64,000 bases of DNA from Canna indica (GCA_034359265.1 CP136893.1:22266001-22330000); one strand, 5' to 3'; numbered from the stretch's first letter, positions 1 through 12,689 are shown. Notes: generated by a model from the letters alone, not told the origin. Numbers and translations: made by a program.

Positions 1-87
1 AATTAAGTTAAATTTATTAATTTCACTATAGTTAATATTAGATTTATTAATTTTTCATTATTTTTATATGTTTTTTTTAAAAATAAA

Positions 88-182
88 AATAAAAAGTCAT
101 AGTAAATAACTATATTAGGATCAAATCCTAAATTTTTAAATAATTTATAATATATTATTATCAACTATGTACCCACAATTAA
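88..182 (-). repeat. Degenerate SINE-like remnant
   Basis: This AT-rich stretch resembles the better copy at 20562-20668: both hold the words AAAGTCA, a TATACTAGG/TATATTAGG block, a decayed box-B-like CAAATCCTA and end in ACCCACA. Read on the minus strand it would be a tRNA-related SINE. It is badly decayed, so this is a pairwise resemblance only; a chance AT-rich match is possible. Confidence 0.35.
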
Positions 183-192
183 AATTATAGGA

Positions 193-691
193 TTGGATAT
201 CGCTGGGGATAATCATCCAACGCGGCAGTTGCAGGCTTACAGAATTTGTGGCAAATTTGTTAAATATAATAACAATCCACGGAAGACAAATTTTGATCGT
301 AATCCTTCACTACTATATTTAACTATTTTTAATTTTTATCTATTATTGAAAAGTATACGCTGTTCGATTATATCATAATAATTTAATATATACGTTATTA
401 AATCTGGCAAGGCGGGCGACAAATATTTATATCAACTATGGTAATTGGAGACACAAAAGAGATACACGTCCGGAGAAAGTTACATTCTATGCCTTCGTCT
501 TCTCTTTTTCATCGTCATCGTACTGCAAAAATCTCTCTCTTTTGTGCCCTTTTCGCGCTCGATCGAGTTTAGGGTTTTTGAAGAATTCGTCCGCGTTTGT
601 TCGAATCTCCCGATTTTTCCATTCAATTCATCCGGACCACACCTTTTCTTGAGGATATTTCGGCTTTTCTCTGATCCAGTTTTGGTTCCCG
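193..691 (+). promoter_or_regulatory. Upstream region and 5' UTR of the RNFT-type gene
   Basis: The 500 bases before the RNFT start codon shift from AT-rich to a pyrimidine-rich, TTTAGGGTTT-containing stretch (about 510-690) of the kind common in plant 5' leaders. An AT-rich candidate TATA element (ATTTATAT) lies near 425-432, roughly 260 bases before the ATG. No transcription start can be fixed from sequence alone, and the short reading frames here look like chance. Confidence 0.35.
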
Positions 692-3600
692 ATGATGGAA
701 AGCTCCGGTGGTAGTTCCGATCATAACAGAAGCCAGTCCGCCGGTGGTTCTTCTAGGAGGTACAGAGTTCAGTTCTCGCCCTCCGGTTTCATCCAGGCGC
801 GGCTTTCCGCTGCACTGGAGAACTTGGGGGTCCTGCGGGTGAGGACGAATCATACGGAGAGCGAGAGCTTGGTCGGCAGTGGGGCGCGAGGCCATGCTCC
901 CAGCCGGATCGATGCGTCCGCGGTCTCTTCGGGCGGCGAGGTGTCGATACGAATTATTGGGGCGGGCGACCAAGAGAGTGCGAGGGCGGGGTCGGGCCAG
1001 TCACAGCCTCTCGTAGTGGGGCCTGGAAGAGGGGGAAGTTCTGGTGATGCTGGTGTTTCAAACGATTTGCTCGGTGCTTCGTCGGAGACGCATGGAGGAG
1101 ATGGGGGGAGTGGTAATGTGGTTCGTGAGACGACGTCTCCTTCCTCTGCTCCGGCTGCTCCGCCACCTGTCAATAATAGGAGCTCGGATGGCGAGTCTAA
1201 TGCCACTGGAGGTAATAATAGAGAGTCTTCATACCAGCGATATGACCTCCAGCAGGTGGCAAGGTGGATTGAGCAGATATTGCCTTGCTCCTTGCTGCTA
1301 TTGGTAGTCTTCATCAGACAACATTTGCAAGGTATCTATCGTGATTTCTCCCTTTCGAATTGTAACTAGTTAATATTTGTATTCAGGAGTTGCCTGGTGA
1401 AAATATAGTGGTCAAGTTGATTAATTTTGTAATGTGAAACTATGGAACTGCTATTTGTTTCTTCCCAGTGTGACTCTCCATCCTTCGTTTTGCAATTCAC
1501 AACATAAGTAATTGACGAAATCTTTTACTTAAGAAGGAGTATTGTCTTAACTCCCAAAGTCCCAGGTACTTATGGTAGTTATATATGCTGGCTTTGACCA
1601 ACTATGCCTCTTGGTTATGCTTTGTTTCATTTGGTAGAGTACTGTTGATATGTTTCTGGGGTTATCAATGAGTCAGTCGAGTAAAAACCTCCATTGTGTG
1701 AGAACACAGAATTGCTTTCGTTGTAGAATTTAATAGTTCAATGGAGTTTCCCTTGCACAAAATATCTTATAAATTGGCTGCAATGGTTTTCTCGGTTGGA
1801 AAACTATTCAATGATAGGACTGCAATCTCTTAGTTCAGGAACATCAGAAATTTGTTTTATGGGGTTATCCTTGGATACAATTTCTTTAATGGCTAATGAA
1901 ATTAGTTGTTAAAGATTTTTCATTAGGAAGGCTATTGAAAGATAGGATTGTGTAATCTCTTAGTTCTATTATATGGAAAGTTCCCACTGTAGTTGTAGTC
2001 AAACCCGTCTGACATATTTTTATCCCTGTATCCAAGTTGGTAGTTTTTCCTACATAGAGCATTTAATTGCTAATTATTATTTAGTTTTTTTTTTCATGGT
2101 TTTGGTAGTTAAGACAACAATCCAAGTTGAATAGGCTCTTATTTGATTGCTACTTGCTACTGAAATATCAATCTCTGAAATATTTTACTGATCCTCTTTA
2201 TTTTATCTTCCCAACTATGTGATGTGCACTTTGCAAAAGAAAACTGTGTGATGTATCACTTTTTTTTCAGGTTTCTTTGTCACTATTTGGATTGCTGCTG
2301 TGATGTTTAAATCCAATGATTTTTTAAGGAAACAAACTGCTTTAAAGGTCTGCTATTGTTCTCCCTCTTGTTACCCTTAGAACATCCAATTTTTGGAGGG
2401 GAGGGGTTTATGCACCAGACATTCATACTTGTTTTGGTCTTTGCAGAGTGAAAGAAAGATATCTGTGCTTGTTGGAATCACATTACTCTTCATTATCCAT
2501 ATATTTGGAGTGTACTGGTTTTACAGGAACGACAATCTCCTCTACCCATTAATCATGCTTCCCCCAAAAGAAGTACTGCCATTTTGGCATGCCATATTTA
2601 TAATCATGGCCAATGGTAATTGAATGATTAGATTATCTCTCAATACTGAAGCCATATCCATCTTTTATTATTTCCATGTAGAATTTCTACTTGGCATCTG
2701 ACTGGGTATAATTTTCAGACACAATGGTGCGTCAAGCAGCTATGGTTGTGAAGTGTCTGTTGTTGATGTACTACAAAAATAGTAGAGGGCACAATTACCG
2801 GAAGCAGGTAATCCATCTTGTGTTGTATTTATATATTGTCTGCCTTATTTTTTCTGGCAATTATTAAGAGTTTAGATGATTAACCACGATAACATTTGAT
2901 GAAGTTAAATCATAGTAGAAAATTAGACGCATGTAATGTATTTCACAAAAAAGAGTTTTCAGCTTGTGATAGTTACCACCTAAATTGGGATCCAAACAGT
3001 ACTCTATTATTTGATTATTGGGTTTATTTATTTGCTCCAGCTTTCCAAACTTTTTTACCTGTATGTGAATGTTCTGATATTAAATTAGGATATTTGGTAG
3101 ACTTTGAAGGCCCTAATATAGTTTTCAGCTTTGATTTATGTGGGTGGAGAAAGTTATATAGAAACTAAATAAAATGCCCTTCACATTGAGAGGATCCAAT
3201 CATCCTTGAATCTTTGTGCTGTCTTAGTCTTACTTATTTATACCTTCAAACTATTGGGGTATTATTCAAAAATGGCTTCAACTTTTACCCGATTCTTAGA
3301 CCTACTCTGTCAGAGCCCTTCAATTAGACTTGGTCCAGGGTCTCAAATAGTTGGGATCAATGTTAATTGATCCCACCTCAATATATGAAACCTCTTCGGC
3401 ACCCAGCCGAAGAAGGGCTTTAATCTTCTTCTTGCCTATGGTGGTTTCTTGATGAAGAACAGAACAAGAAAAGGAAATGGGAAGAGAGGGAAAAGGAAGA
3501 AATCAAAAGCTTTTATTGAATTGAGTTGTTCGACTACTATACATTTCAGATTTCTAGTCTTATATTCCCTGTTCAGTTACACTTTCGTTACACAATGACA

Positions 3601-6600
3601 TTATCTATTTTACCCCTCCAATGACTAGTTATTGTATCCCTACTCAAAAAGGACAAGAATAAACAAATGTAAGGAAAAAATCAAATGCTGGTTACAAGTG
3701 CCGACTGAATTCTGGACTTATTCTCCTTCTAATTTCTTCTTCCATTTCCCATGTTCAAATCTCCTATAAACCTTTAACTTTGGTGACTCAAATAATGTTT
3801 GGTTCCTAACATCACCCCCCTCTTCTAGAGGAGGCTTGTCGTCAAGCCTAAAATCAGGGAAGAACTGGTGCAATTCCTTCAAGAGCCTTTAGATATCTTA
3901 TGAGGTTCTTCTCCTTTATCAATCTCATCTTCAGCTACACAATTGATCCAAAATAATCTTTTGCATTCATGCTCCTGAGAGAATGGTTCATCACAATTAA
4001 AACATAAGCCCTTTGCCCGATGTTCCGCTATTTCTCCATTGGTGAGTCTTTTGAATGTAGGAGTTGGAGGGGTAACTATAATAACTTTGGATTAGATTAA
4101 CTGTCTTAGGAAGAAGGACCATTCTTTTGTACAATCTAGCCGAACACATCGCCTCCATTAAATTTCTTGGTTGATGGGCTTCCACTTCTATTTGAAGATC
4201 CGGTTCAACCCACTCCACTGATGAAAATCTCCATTTCTTATTTTTCTGTTTGCCTTAGTTTTGGGAGTTCTCTTAGTCTGCTCCCAACACCGGGGGTCTA
4301 AACCAGAGATGACAAAGATTCTTGAATTCTTCCCAATTTAATCCAGGTTTGTTTGTCCTCAATTTGAAAAATCATATTTGAGTCTCTTCCTCAAGATGGA
4401 AAGAAGCCAAGTTTACTTTCAATTCTAAAGCCACTTTCTGGTGTTGGAAGAAACTTTCGCACCTGCATATCCAAGTCAGAGGATCTCCTTTCCCATTAAA
4501 CAAAATCTAACTTTACATACCAGGGAAGTAGATTTGTATGGGGAGCAGGTGAATCTCCTGTTCGCAAGAGCGTTTCTTCACCTAATCACCTCCTCCGATC
4601 CCTCGGTAATCCCTCACAAGTCATCGGCCCCTTGTCGCTGACCAAAACAACAGCCCGAGTTGCCATCTTCCCTCCATCGTTATCGTTAACCGTGCTTGCC
4701 TCCTCCACTACTCGCGATCCCTCAACAGTCGCGCCTTCTATGATATGCCAGCTCGAAAAATCTCAAATTCCTGAGCGATCAGCTCCAGGCGATTGGAGAT
4801 CTCGCGGTAGCTGGCCCGCGAAACCTCTCATTCCATAGTTGTCGGGGGTGCAAAGCACAGCGACGCGCAAAGGTCCCTTGGAGCTATAGTGCATAGCACA
4901 ACGCGAAGCGTGCGCTTCATTGAAATAAAGCACAAAATTAAAAACATATGTATATATTTTATGTATACACCAAAAATACCAATAGATTCCAACTATCATA
5001 AACAATAACAACTAAATATTCAAAATGATGAGGAAACCATGTTCATAACATAAGATAAACCAAGCAAAGCATTGTAAATCAACCATAAAGGTAACCTACT
5101 GCAATTAGAAAGAGCAAAAGAGAGCCAAAAGAGGGGAAAAGGACAACAAAAAAGTAAGATGAGAAAAGATTTAAAAAATGTAGATAAAAGAAAAAAAAAG
5201 TAAAAAGATAAACTGGTAACATAAAGAAAAATAAGAGTAGAGAAGAATTTAGAAGATCATATGATGAGAAAAGAGTAGAAAATAACCTGGGAGATGAAGA
5301 AGACTTTCCCAAAACACCTTTGGCCTTCTAAAAAACCCTTGGCCTTTCAAAGAAAAAAAGCATGAAGAAAAAATCTGCAAGATTTCAGCGTAGCGCGCTT
5401 TTTGCTGCGTTGCGCTACTGCGCTATAGCGCAGCGTAGCGCGCACTACACTAAAATTTTCTGCCCATAACGCAGCGAAGCACACAGGGTGCGCGTCGCTG
5501 CGCTATGCACTATAGCGCGTGCTACATGCGCTTTTGACAACTATGTCTCATTCAATTCTGATCGCAGCTTGATCCTCTTCGTATTTCTGCAGCATCTTTC
5601 TTTGGCATGATCGCATCATCTCTCTCTCCATTCTAGCGGCTTTTTGGTCTTCATACCAGTTATTGTATCCCTACTCAAAAAGGACAGAAGAGTAAACAAA
5701 TGTAAGGAAAGAATCAAATGCTGACTGAATTGTCGACTTATTCTCCTAATTTCTTCTTCCATTTCCCATGTTCAAATCTCCTATAAACCTTCAACTTTGG
5801 TGATTCTAATAATGTTTGGTTCTTGGTTCCTAACATATTCCCAACTTTTAATTGGTACCAATTTTGGTAGTATCTTTCAAATTTTTTGTAACCATAGTCT
5901 TTGTTTATTTTTCATCCATTTAGTCATCTGTTTGGCACACTGACTTGGCATGCACATCTGTATTTTTATTTTCACGTGGCATCAACTACGTTGACAAATT
6001 ATTTATATTGAGAAGTGATTCGATAAATTAATTTGCATTCAGCCTGAGAGTGTTGAAGGGTCAAGCTTATTTTAGTTGCTGCACTCTTTCATGATGTATT
6101 TCCCGTGCATATGCTAATATAGAGATGCATGCGAAAGACTTTTTTTTCATGGAACTTCAGACTCATGGTTCTGTTAATTTGTTTATGCTCGGCACATGTT
6201 TAATTAATGTGTTAAAAAGCATATGCAGACTTTATGTAGCTGGGACATGCATAGTGCATATGCAGTATTCGAGTGCACACGAGAAATACTTTTTTTTCAT
6301 GGAACTTCAGGCTCATGGTTCTGTTAATTTGTTTATGCTCAGCACATGTTTAATTAATCTGTTAAAAAGCATATGCAGACTTTATGTAGCTGGGACATGC
6401 ATAGTGCATATGCAATATTCGAGTGCATATATGGTTTTATTTTAAAAAAATATGATATTAGCGAAAACATAAATAGGCAATTGTTATGAACTTAATAAAC
6501 ATATTGTAAAAGATGAAAGCTATTATACGATGACTAAATGGTAATTTATCATGATATAATGTGGTACCATTTAATTGTAATAAGGCAATTCAAAACTAAT

Positions 6601-9255
6601 GAAGAAATGAACAAGTGAATAACTCAACATAACAAATATTTTGCATTTAGACAAAAAGATTAAGCTTCCAACACTTACTGCATATTTAGTGGTATGTAGA
6701 GTTATGTATTGCTACGTGGCTCTACTGCACATTCGCACTACATATACACTATGCAGGACGGTGAAGTTGTGCATGGGCATTCATCAATCTTTAAAACATT
6801 GTGTTTAATGATTTAAGAAACAATTTGAAACTGTCTAACACGACATGAATGACATCTGCAAAAGTATTTTGAGCTATGAGTAAATGAGACATCTCTGTCT
6901 TCTCTTTGTTAGGGGCAAATGCTGACAGTTGTTGAGTACTTCCTGCTTTTGTACCGCGCTTTGTTGCCAACTCCTGTTTGGTACCGGTTCTTCCTGAATA
7001 AGGAATATGGAAGCCTCTTTTCATCCCTCACTACAGGGCTGTACCTCACATTCAAGCTGACATCAATTGTTGAGAAAGTATGTTGTTTTGCTCTTTAATT
7101 TCTGTTAAGTAATTACCTTTTCCCTTTTATCTTGGAAGTGCTCAGAGAGGTTTCACGTCTTCCTATACAATGTTACATTTAGCTGACTTTGGCTAGCTGA
7201 AATTTCTAGCATGCTAGAATAAGTTTATCCTCTTTTTTAGTCTGTAAGACAAGGTTTGTTTCACATTACTAAATCTATATGATTCCAGGTTCAATCATTT
7301 TTTGCTTCACTAAAGGCACTATCAAGAAAAGAAGTACATTATGGATCTTATGCAACAACAGAACAGGTAACCTCCCAATGTCTCCACCACCTGAAATGTT
7401 TTGTATTTGAATGACTTTTACTCTTTTTTGTTCTTTCTTTGACAATGCTTTATGAAGAGTAGAAAAGTTAAACTGTAATTTCCAGGTTCTTATCAAATAT
7501 TTCCTGTATGTTTTGTTCATTTAACACAAATTAGTGTGTTAAATCTTCATTTAACCTCAGGAAGCTTTGCATAACTTGTTTTTGCTTGTGATACATCTTT
7601 ATTTTGGTATACCTTTCACCTTACACCGGTAATGATGTGCCTGCAAGTCAGGTCATTCGTGGCAATATTCGAGTTTGTTTGATTGAGTCTACTTATGGAT
7701 TTTTTATTCACAACATATAGTTCATAGTAGAAGGGAAAAGGAGTAGTAAGTGATAAATAGTGGGGATATGGAATGATAAATTGGACAATAAGTTTTCCAT
7801 GTTCACTGAGCATATCATAGTATAATAGATTCTCCAGCTGAAAATCTTTCTTTAAACGTATGTTGTTTAAACAAAATATTTCAGCTAAAGACTATATTTA
7901 ATCCAAATATCCCAACTCTTAAGGTTTGACTAATTCCACCACAATAACTTAAGATAAAAAATATTTTGAAGAATTATCAGCAGTTTAAGGGGGCATATGC
8001 TACCTCCCAGCCAATGGCAGTGCTGACCTTTTGCGCTATATTCCTTAGCTAGAAGTTAATTTCCTCTCCCTGCTAGATTTCTTTGTAAATAGTACACTGG
8101 TTTTCAGATGGTATCTAGATTCGAGAAAAGGAGTCTGGTCTGTGTTCACTGTTGCAAAAATGAAGTTTGCCGTGTAATTTGTGTGGTTCTTATGATGGAT
8201 TTGGAAGTAGGTCTAACTCTACCTCTTTTAATTACAAGCATAAACATTAACGTCGTCAAGCACATGTTTGTTTTCTTTCTGTTTTCTGAAGCATGTAAAT
8301 TTATGGGAATAATTTCACTGGTATTTCTGGGGGCAAAAACATTCAATTTGAATTCCCTCAGTTTCTGTCTACTGCTATATGCTTAATTTTGTACTTCTAT
8401 ATACTTGGTTTTGTACGTAGAGCAACACGTAGTACGTACTTTACAAGAGATACTGTAAAATTGGTGCAGGTAATTGCAGCCGGTGATCTTTGTGCCATTT
8501 GTCAAGAGAAAATGCACGCTCCTATTCTTCTTAGTTGCAAACACATCTTCTGCGAGGACTGTGTCTCTGAATGGTATATGGTGAACATTTATTTTTGTCA
8601 TGATATGCTATGTTTCCACAATGTTTTTTTTTATGTTGTGGCATAATTGAACTAGGCCATGTTTATTAGATGCGCTTTTTGGTAGAAATGGTTCCTAGAG
8701 CTTGTGTATTTCTAGTATATATCATGGTCCCTACTCTTAATATTGCATATTCATTTTAATGTTCATGTTACTCCCTGATATGAATCCTGTTGTAATCATT
8801 GCTGGCAAATGCAATGCTTAGGTTATGAGGTGTCTATTTTATAGTAGCAATACAGACAAAGTTCAATATAAGTTGTGCTGGACAAAGATAGTTTTATTGT
8901 CAGAATATGGGAATAAACATTGCATGCGTGATTTTTTAGATTCTTTGAAAATCTTTTAAAATTACCAACTCTCCACCCGCTGAGAGGCTGTACTTATTCT
9001 TCACATGCTTCTTTTCCTTTTCCTTTTCCTTTTTAATGAACTATCTTTTCTGTCAAAGTATCTAAGCTTTTCTTCCCTTCTACTATGATTTTAATGTAAG
9101 AATGCTGATTCGAGCTTCTTATCAAATAAATTGATGTCAATTTTTTCAGGTTTGAGAGAGAAAGGACTTGCCCACTGTGCAGAGCATTGGTTAAACCAGC
9201 AGACCTCCGATCATTTGGTGATGGTTCTACGAGCTTATTCTTTCAGCTCTTCTGA
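692..9255 (+). CDS. RNFT-type RING finger and transmembrane E3 ubiquitin ligase (8 exons, frameshift in exon 4)
   Basis: Coding exons read as 692-1331, 2271-2347, 2447-2615, 2719-2808, 6913-7077, 7289-7366, 8470-8573 and 9150-9255, all with GT-AG introns and matching phases. The protein is about 475 residues once one extra T is set aside. It has a Gly/Ser-rich hydrophilic N-terminus (1 to about 190), several hydrophobic segments (about 199-226, 244-264 and further ones to 380), and a C-terminal C3HC4 RING at about 413-452: CAIC, then [10 protein letters not shown], then CPLC. The tail [16 protein letters not shown] matches the plant family related to animal RNFT1/RNFT2. Such proteins are membrane-anchored ubiquitin ligases; substrate unknown here. 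Exon 4 reads [15 protein letters not shown] and then needs a -1 correction at about 2759-2763 to continue as [10 protein letters not shown]; uncorrected, it meets TAG. This is either an assembly or base-call error or a real loss-of-function allele. Family assignment is firm; functionality is not. Confidence 0.9.
3899..4833 (-). pseudogene. Gypsy gag fragment with zinc knuckle
   Basis: Minus-strand translation near 3950-4060 gives [15 protein letters not shown] and then [10 protein letters not shown], a CX2CX7HXC knuckle of the kind found in plant gypsy Gag proteins. Upstream (4120-4218) lies [16 protein letters not shown], typical of the Gag region before the knuckle. A further N-terminal piece ([13 protein letters not shown]) sits at about 5560-5650, beyond the nested hAT element. 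Stops and frame changes interrupt it, and no protease or reverse transcriptase follows. It is a dead gag remnant. Confidence 0.75.
4834..5545. mobile_element. Non-autonomous hAT element (712 bp, 8-bp TSD)
   Basis: The ends are exact inverted repeats CATAGTTGTC and GACAACTATG. The host octamer TCTCATTC is present on both sides (4826-4833 and 5546-5553), the 8-bp duplication typical of hAT. The subterminal regions are rich in GCGC/TAGCGC words (for example 5385-5530), unlike the AT-rich interior. There is no transposase. It is inserted in the gag N-terminal region of the gypsy remnant, so it is younger than that element. Confidence 0.9.
6121..6424. repeat. 150-bp tandem duplication
   Basis: Two head-to-tail copies with a 150-base period: 6121-6270 and 6271-6420, nearly identical through CATGGAACTTCAG, GGTTCTGTTAATTTG and GCTGGGACATGCATAG. 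It lies in intron 4 of the RNFT gene. The long reading frame across it exists only because the period is a multiple of three. Confidence 0.9.
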
Positions 9256-10169
9256 TTCAGGCATCAGCAAATTTGCATGCGGGATTCCATGATGCTGCAG
9301 GGATATTTCAATATGAGAAAACCTGCTGAATCCCGCCGAGGCTACCCGAAAATGCTGCAATTAAGACGATGCATCCTTGTTACTGTAATTGATTTATATG
9401 TGCGGGTTTTGGAATACTATAAAAATACAAAGAGGAGTTTGCAGGCATATGTAGATTTGGATTTTTCTTGCATTGTTGATAGTAATATGTTCAACAGCAT
9501 GTATCTCTGTGAGATATCAACATGAATCATGATACTTGTGTAAATGCACCTGAAACAATTGTCGTGGGAAGAGTTGGTAATGAACACGTGATCGGATTAG
9601 AAAAGGTCTAAATCTTTTGCTATCAGAATGCATCAATGTCCGGATTTATTGCAACTCTTCACAAGCTTCTGAGATTTATCTAAAAAGATGAAGCCTCCAA
9701 AATCGCGTTGCATGTCAATCACAAAATTCTAATTGTTCTTACTTCCGTTGACTTCAACTCCAACATTACATGACATGTAACTTTATAATAGCGCATGCAT
9801 TGTTTTGGGGTTGGACTTGATCAATTGGTTTGATCAAGACCTTTGTCATGATTCCGTCTGGTGGATTTTTGTATTAAGGTGTTAGTTGGTTCATACTTTC
9901 ATGAATTTACTTCATGAGAAATGCTCAAAGATTGTTTGGTTTAAGTGAATTATAATTTTTTAAAACTAATTTTTATATTTTGCTTGATTTAACTATCTAA
10001 ACTTTTTAAAAAATACAACTAAAAGTGATCGATATGTCATTCACTTATAACTATGTTAATTATATTAATATCATAATAATATAAAACAACATTATATTTT
10101 ATTATAGTTCTAGGATGAGAATATTATAATATAAATGATATTATTTTACATTATAATATTTAAACGAAA
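9256..10169. other. 3' UTR and AT-rich intergenic DNA
   Basis: The first few hundred bases after the RNFT stop are likely 3' UTR. Beyond about 9650 the sequence becomes increasingly AT-rich. I see no coding or RNA gene here. Confidence 0.5.
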
Positions 10170-10706
10170 GGTAATTACCTAAATATATTTTGAACTTTAT
10201 GAATTTTCTTCAAAATTATCTAATTCTTTTATTTGCTCAAATTATATCATATACCATCGCATTTGTGTTAATTGGATCCTCCCATCAATTGTTTGTTGCT
10301 AAGTCCGTTAAAATAATGATGTGTGGCATACTGGTGTGGATAAATAATAAATTTTTTAATTAAGATATCTAATATACTCCATAATATTATTTTGTTTTAG
10401 TATCACTGACATGACATGCAATGGATATTATTTTAATATTTAAGGTTTAATATAAAAACTTTAAATATTACTAAAAATATCGTACAAAATGGTGACATGA
10501 AGTATATTAAATGATTTAATGTAAAAATTTCTTTTTATCCACGTCAGCATGCTACGTCATCATTTTAACGGGGCTACCTACAAATAATTAATGATAGGAT
10601 TCAATTGACACAAATATGATAGTACATGATATAATTTGAATGAATAAAAAATTGAATAGATTTGTGAAAACTCATAAAGTTCAGAATATATTTAAGTAAT
10701 TAATCT
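10170..10706. repeat. Foldback element with long terminal inverted repeats
   Basis: The left arm begins GGTAATTACCTAAATAT and the right arm read in reverse begins GATTAATTACTTAAATAT. The arms stay alignable for about 150 bases, including ATTTTAACGG/CCGTTAAAAT and AATTGGATCC/GGATTCAATT blocks. No coding sequence is present. The long arms resemble Mutator-like MITEs, but no clear 9-bp target duplication was found. Confidence 0.7.
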
Positions 10707-11029
10707 TACATTAACCAGATACTTTTATGTTTTTTTTTTCAAATGCAGAAAGTATTTTTTTTAGAAGAATGATTTTGTTTATTTTGCATACTTTTTGTCA
10801 ATTAAATAAAAGGTGAAAATTTTAATTTTGGAATTTTTTTCATATATATTATTTGCTCTCCTTCAAACGATTTCTAATATTGAATTGAATAAAAGCTAGC
10901 CAAATATATAATGAAAATTATGAAAACTAGCAAAATTTTGCATCGGGACTTTGAATTTATATAGACCAATTAAACACATTAAATTCATCGTCCAACTAAC
11001 TGAGATTTTATTTTGCGGAAAAAAGAGTT
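10707..11029. other. AT-rich intergenic DNA
   Basis: Nothing recognisable between the foldback element and the LINE 3' end. Confidence 0.5.
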
Positions 11030-11871
11030 AAATTATTATTAAGAAATAGAAGACAACTCCTTTGCAAGAATTTCTTCAATGTCTAGAGGTTTTCCTTGAG
11101 TCCAAATGAATGATTCTAATTGTTTCAAACGGGCTTCATTTACCGTTCAATGGACAGTTTTATTATTGTGTTTTGATACATAGGAAAATGACATCAGAAC
11201 CTTCTAGAATTGTTGGAGATACCGAACAATTGCAGTCAGCTGCTGCCACAGTGGAGGTAAAATGTGATTAATAGTGTTTATCATCATTTGGCAGTCAAAT
11301 TCAATTATTGATGTAAGATTGTTGAAATTGTTGTCCTAACAAATGTCAATACTCGTTTCATCATTCTTCCATCCATCACAATTTACTTTGACCCATGGAT
11401 GTGTAGGGAGACTCCATTTAAGAATATGATATTGTGTAATCAATTTTCCCCGGAAAAGCTGTTGAAAATTATAGTTTTTGTTTTGAGAGAGCCAAAGAAA
11501 CCAGAGTTGGTGCAACCCAACTTTTGAAGGAACCAGGACTAATGTCCTTATCTAGTAAAAAAAGCCATGACCCTAAACTCCATGTTATATCTAGTTTGAA
11601 ATCATAGTGCAGTTTTTGGCTAAGCAGAAATCAAACGCATTTTGCAGAATCACAACAAAAAAATAGACGCTCAATAGATTTCGGAAATTGATTACAAAAA
11701 ATACAGTTTAGATTTGTCGTTAAACCCATCCGATAAAACCTTAATCGAGTCAAAAGTCTTGCAGGTAAGAGTTTTAATTCCATAAGAAAATAATAATTTT
11801 CGGAGAAACTGCAAGCTTCCACAAAGCCAACCACACATCAGAGATATTAGACGAATATGTTTGATCTCTAA

Positions 11872-12689
11872 GGTGGCGTTTGGTGCATTACTTTTTAGAT
11901 TACCAAACAATCTAGATTATCTTTCAGATAGATTATCGATAATGTAGAATATAGTGTTTGGTATGCACAAGTAATGTTATGATAAGTTTGCTAGAATTCA
12001 CATAAACATGTTTGGTATAACAAATGCATTACCAAGTAATGAGATATACTTTTCAAAAATACCCTTTTCACAAATATATTATAATATTATAATAAATCAT
12101 ATTATATAATATAATATATTATATTATATAACATAATATAATATATATAATATAATATATAATATATAATATTATATAACATAATATAATATATATAATA
12201 TAATATATAATATAATATTATAGTATAATATTATTATATTATATTATATAATATTATTATATTATATTATATAATATTAAAATAATGTAATATAATATAA
12301 TATAATAATATAATATTATATTATAATATAATATTGTAATATTATATTATAATATTGTAATATTGTAATATTATATTATTATATTATATTATAATATTAT
12401 ATCATGGGAGAAGTCGTGGGAGGAGCAAAGAACTTGTAAGAAAACTAGAGTTTAAGGAGAATAATTTTGTCCTAAAAATTAATTCAAGATTACCACTTCA
12501 GATGTAATCCACATAGACACATCTCCATTAAGTAATCTGGATTGCCACTTTGATGACAATCTAGATTGCTAAGACAATCCATATTATCTGCACAAGTGAG
12601 ACACCAAACAAGATAACGTGTGAGGTTCAGATAATTTAAAGATAAAATTATCAGCAATCTGGATGTATTGTCTCGTATCAAACGCCTTT
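11872..12689. mobile_element. PIF/Harbinger-type non-autonomous element (TAA TSD)
   Basis: The left end GGTGGCGTTTGGTGC and the reverse of the right end AAAGGCGTTTGATAC form imperfect terminal inverted repeats. TAA flanks both sides (11869-11871, 12690-12692). Removing it with one TAA restores an uninterrupted LINE frame reading FEFLRDQTYSSNISDVWLA, which proves the boundaries. Its centre holds a long AT-only tract. No transposase. Confidence 0.85.
12065..12400. repeat. AT-only low-complexity tract
   Basis: About 335 bases made almost wholly of A and T in short palindromic words (ATATTATA, TATAATAT). It sits inside the PIF element. Expected to be hypervariable and able to form cruciforms. 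Confidence 0.9.

Larger units (their letters stand above)
3386..5835 (-). mobile_element. Rearranged Ty3/gypsy LTR retrotransposon remnant in RNFT intron 4
   Basis: A left LTR (3386-3811, minus orientation) is followed on the minus strand by a purine tract AGAAGAGGGGGG just inside its TGTTAGGAACC start, as expected of a 3' LTR. A partial second LTR copy lies at 5660-5835 and shares about 175 bases with the first, including TTATTGTATCCCTACTC and the TGTTAGG end. Between them are gag remnants and a nested hAT element (4834-5545). The right LTR lacks its inner half and no primer-binding site or pol is present, so the element has been internally deleted and rearranged. A clear 5-bp target duplication was not found. 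Confidence 0.75.

Noticed and set aside
692..1314. Long reading frames on both strands in RNFT exon 1 (for example minus strand 850-1314)
   Set aside because: They are shadows of the Gly/Ser/Pro-coding, GC-richer exon; only the plus frame splices in phase to the RING domain.
4834..5545. Treating the GCGC-rich stretch near 5385-5530 as a CpG-island promoter
   Set aside because: It is the subterminal region of a hAT element with matching termini and target duplication.
12065..12400. Possible origin of replication or matrix attachment site in the AT-only tract
   Set aside because: AT richness alone is not evidence, and the tract is fully explained as low-complexity sequence within a PIF element.
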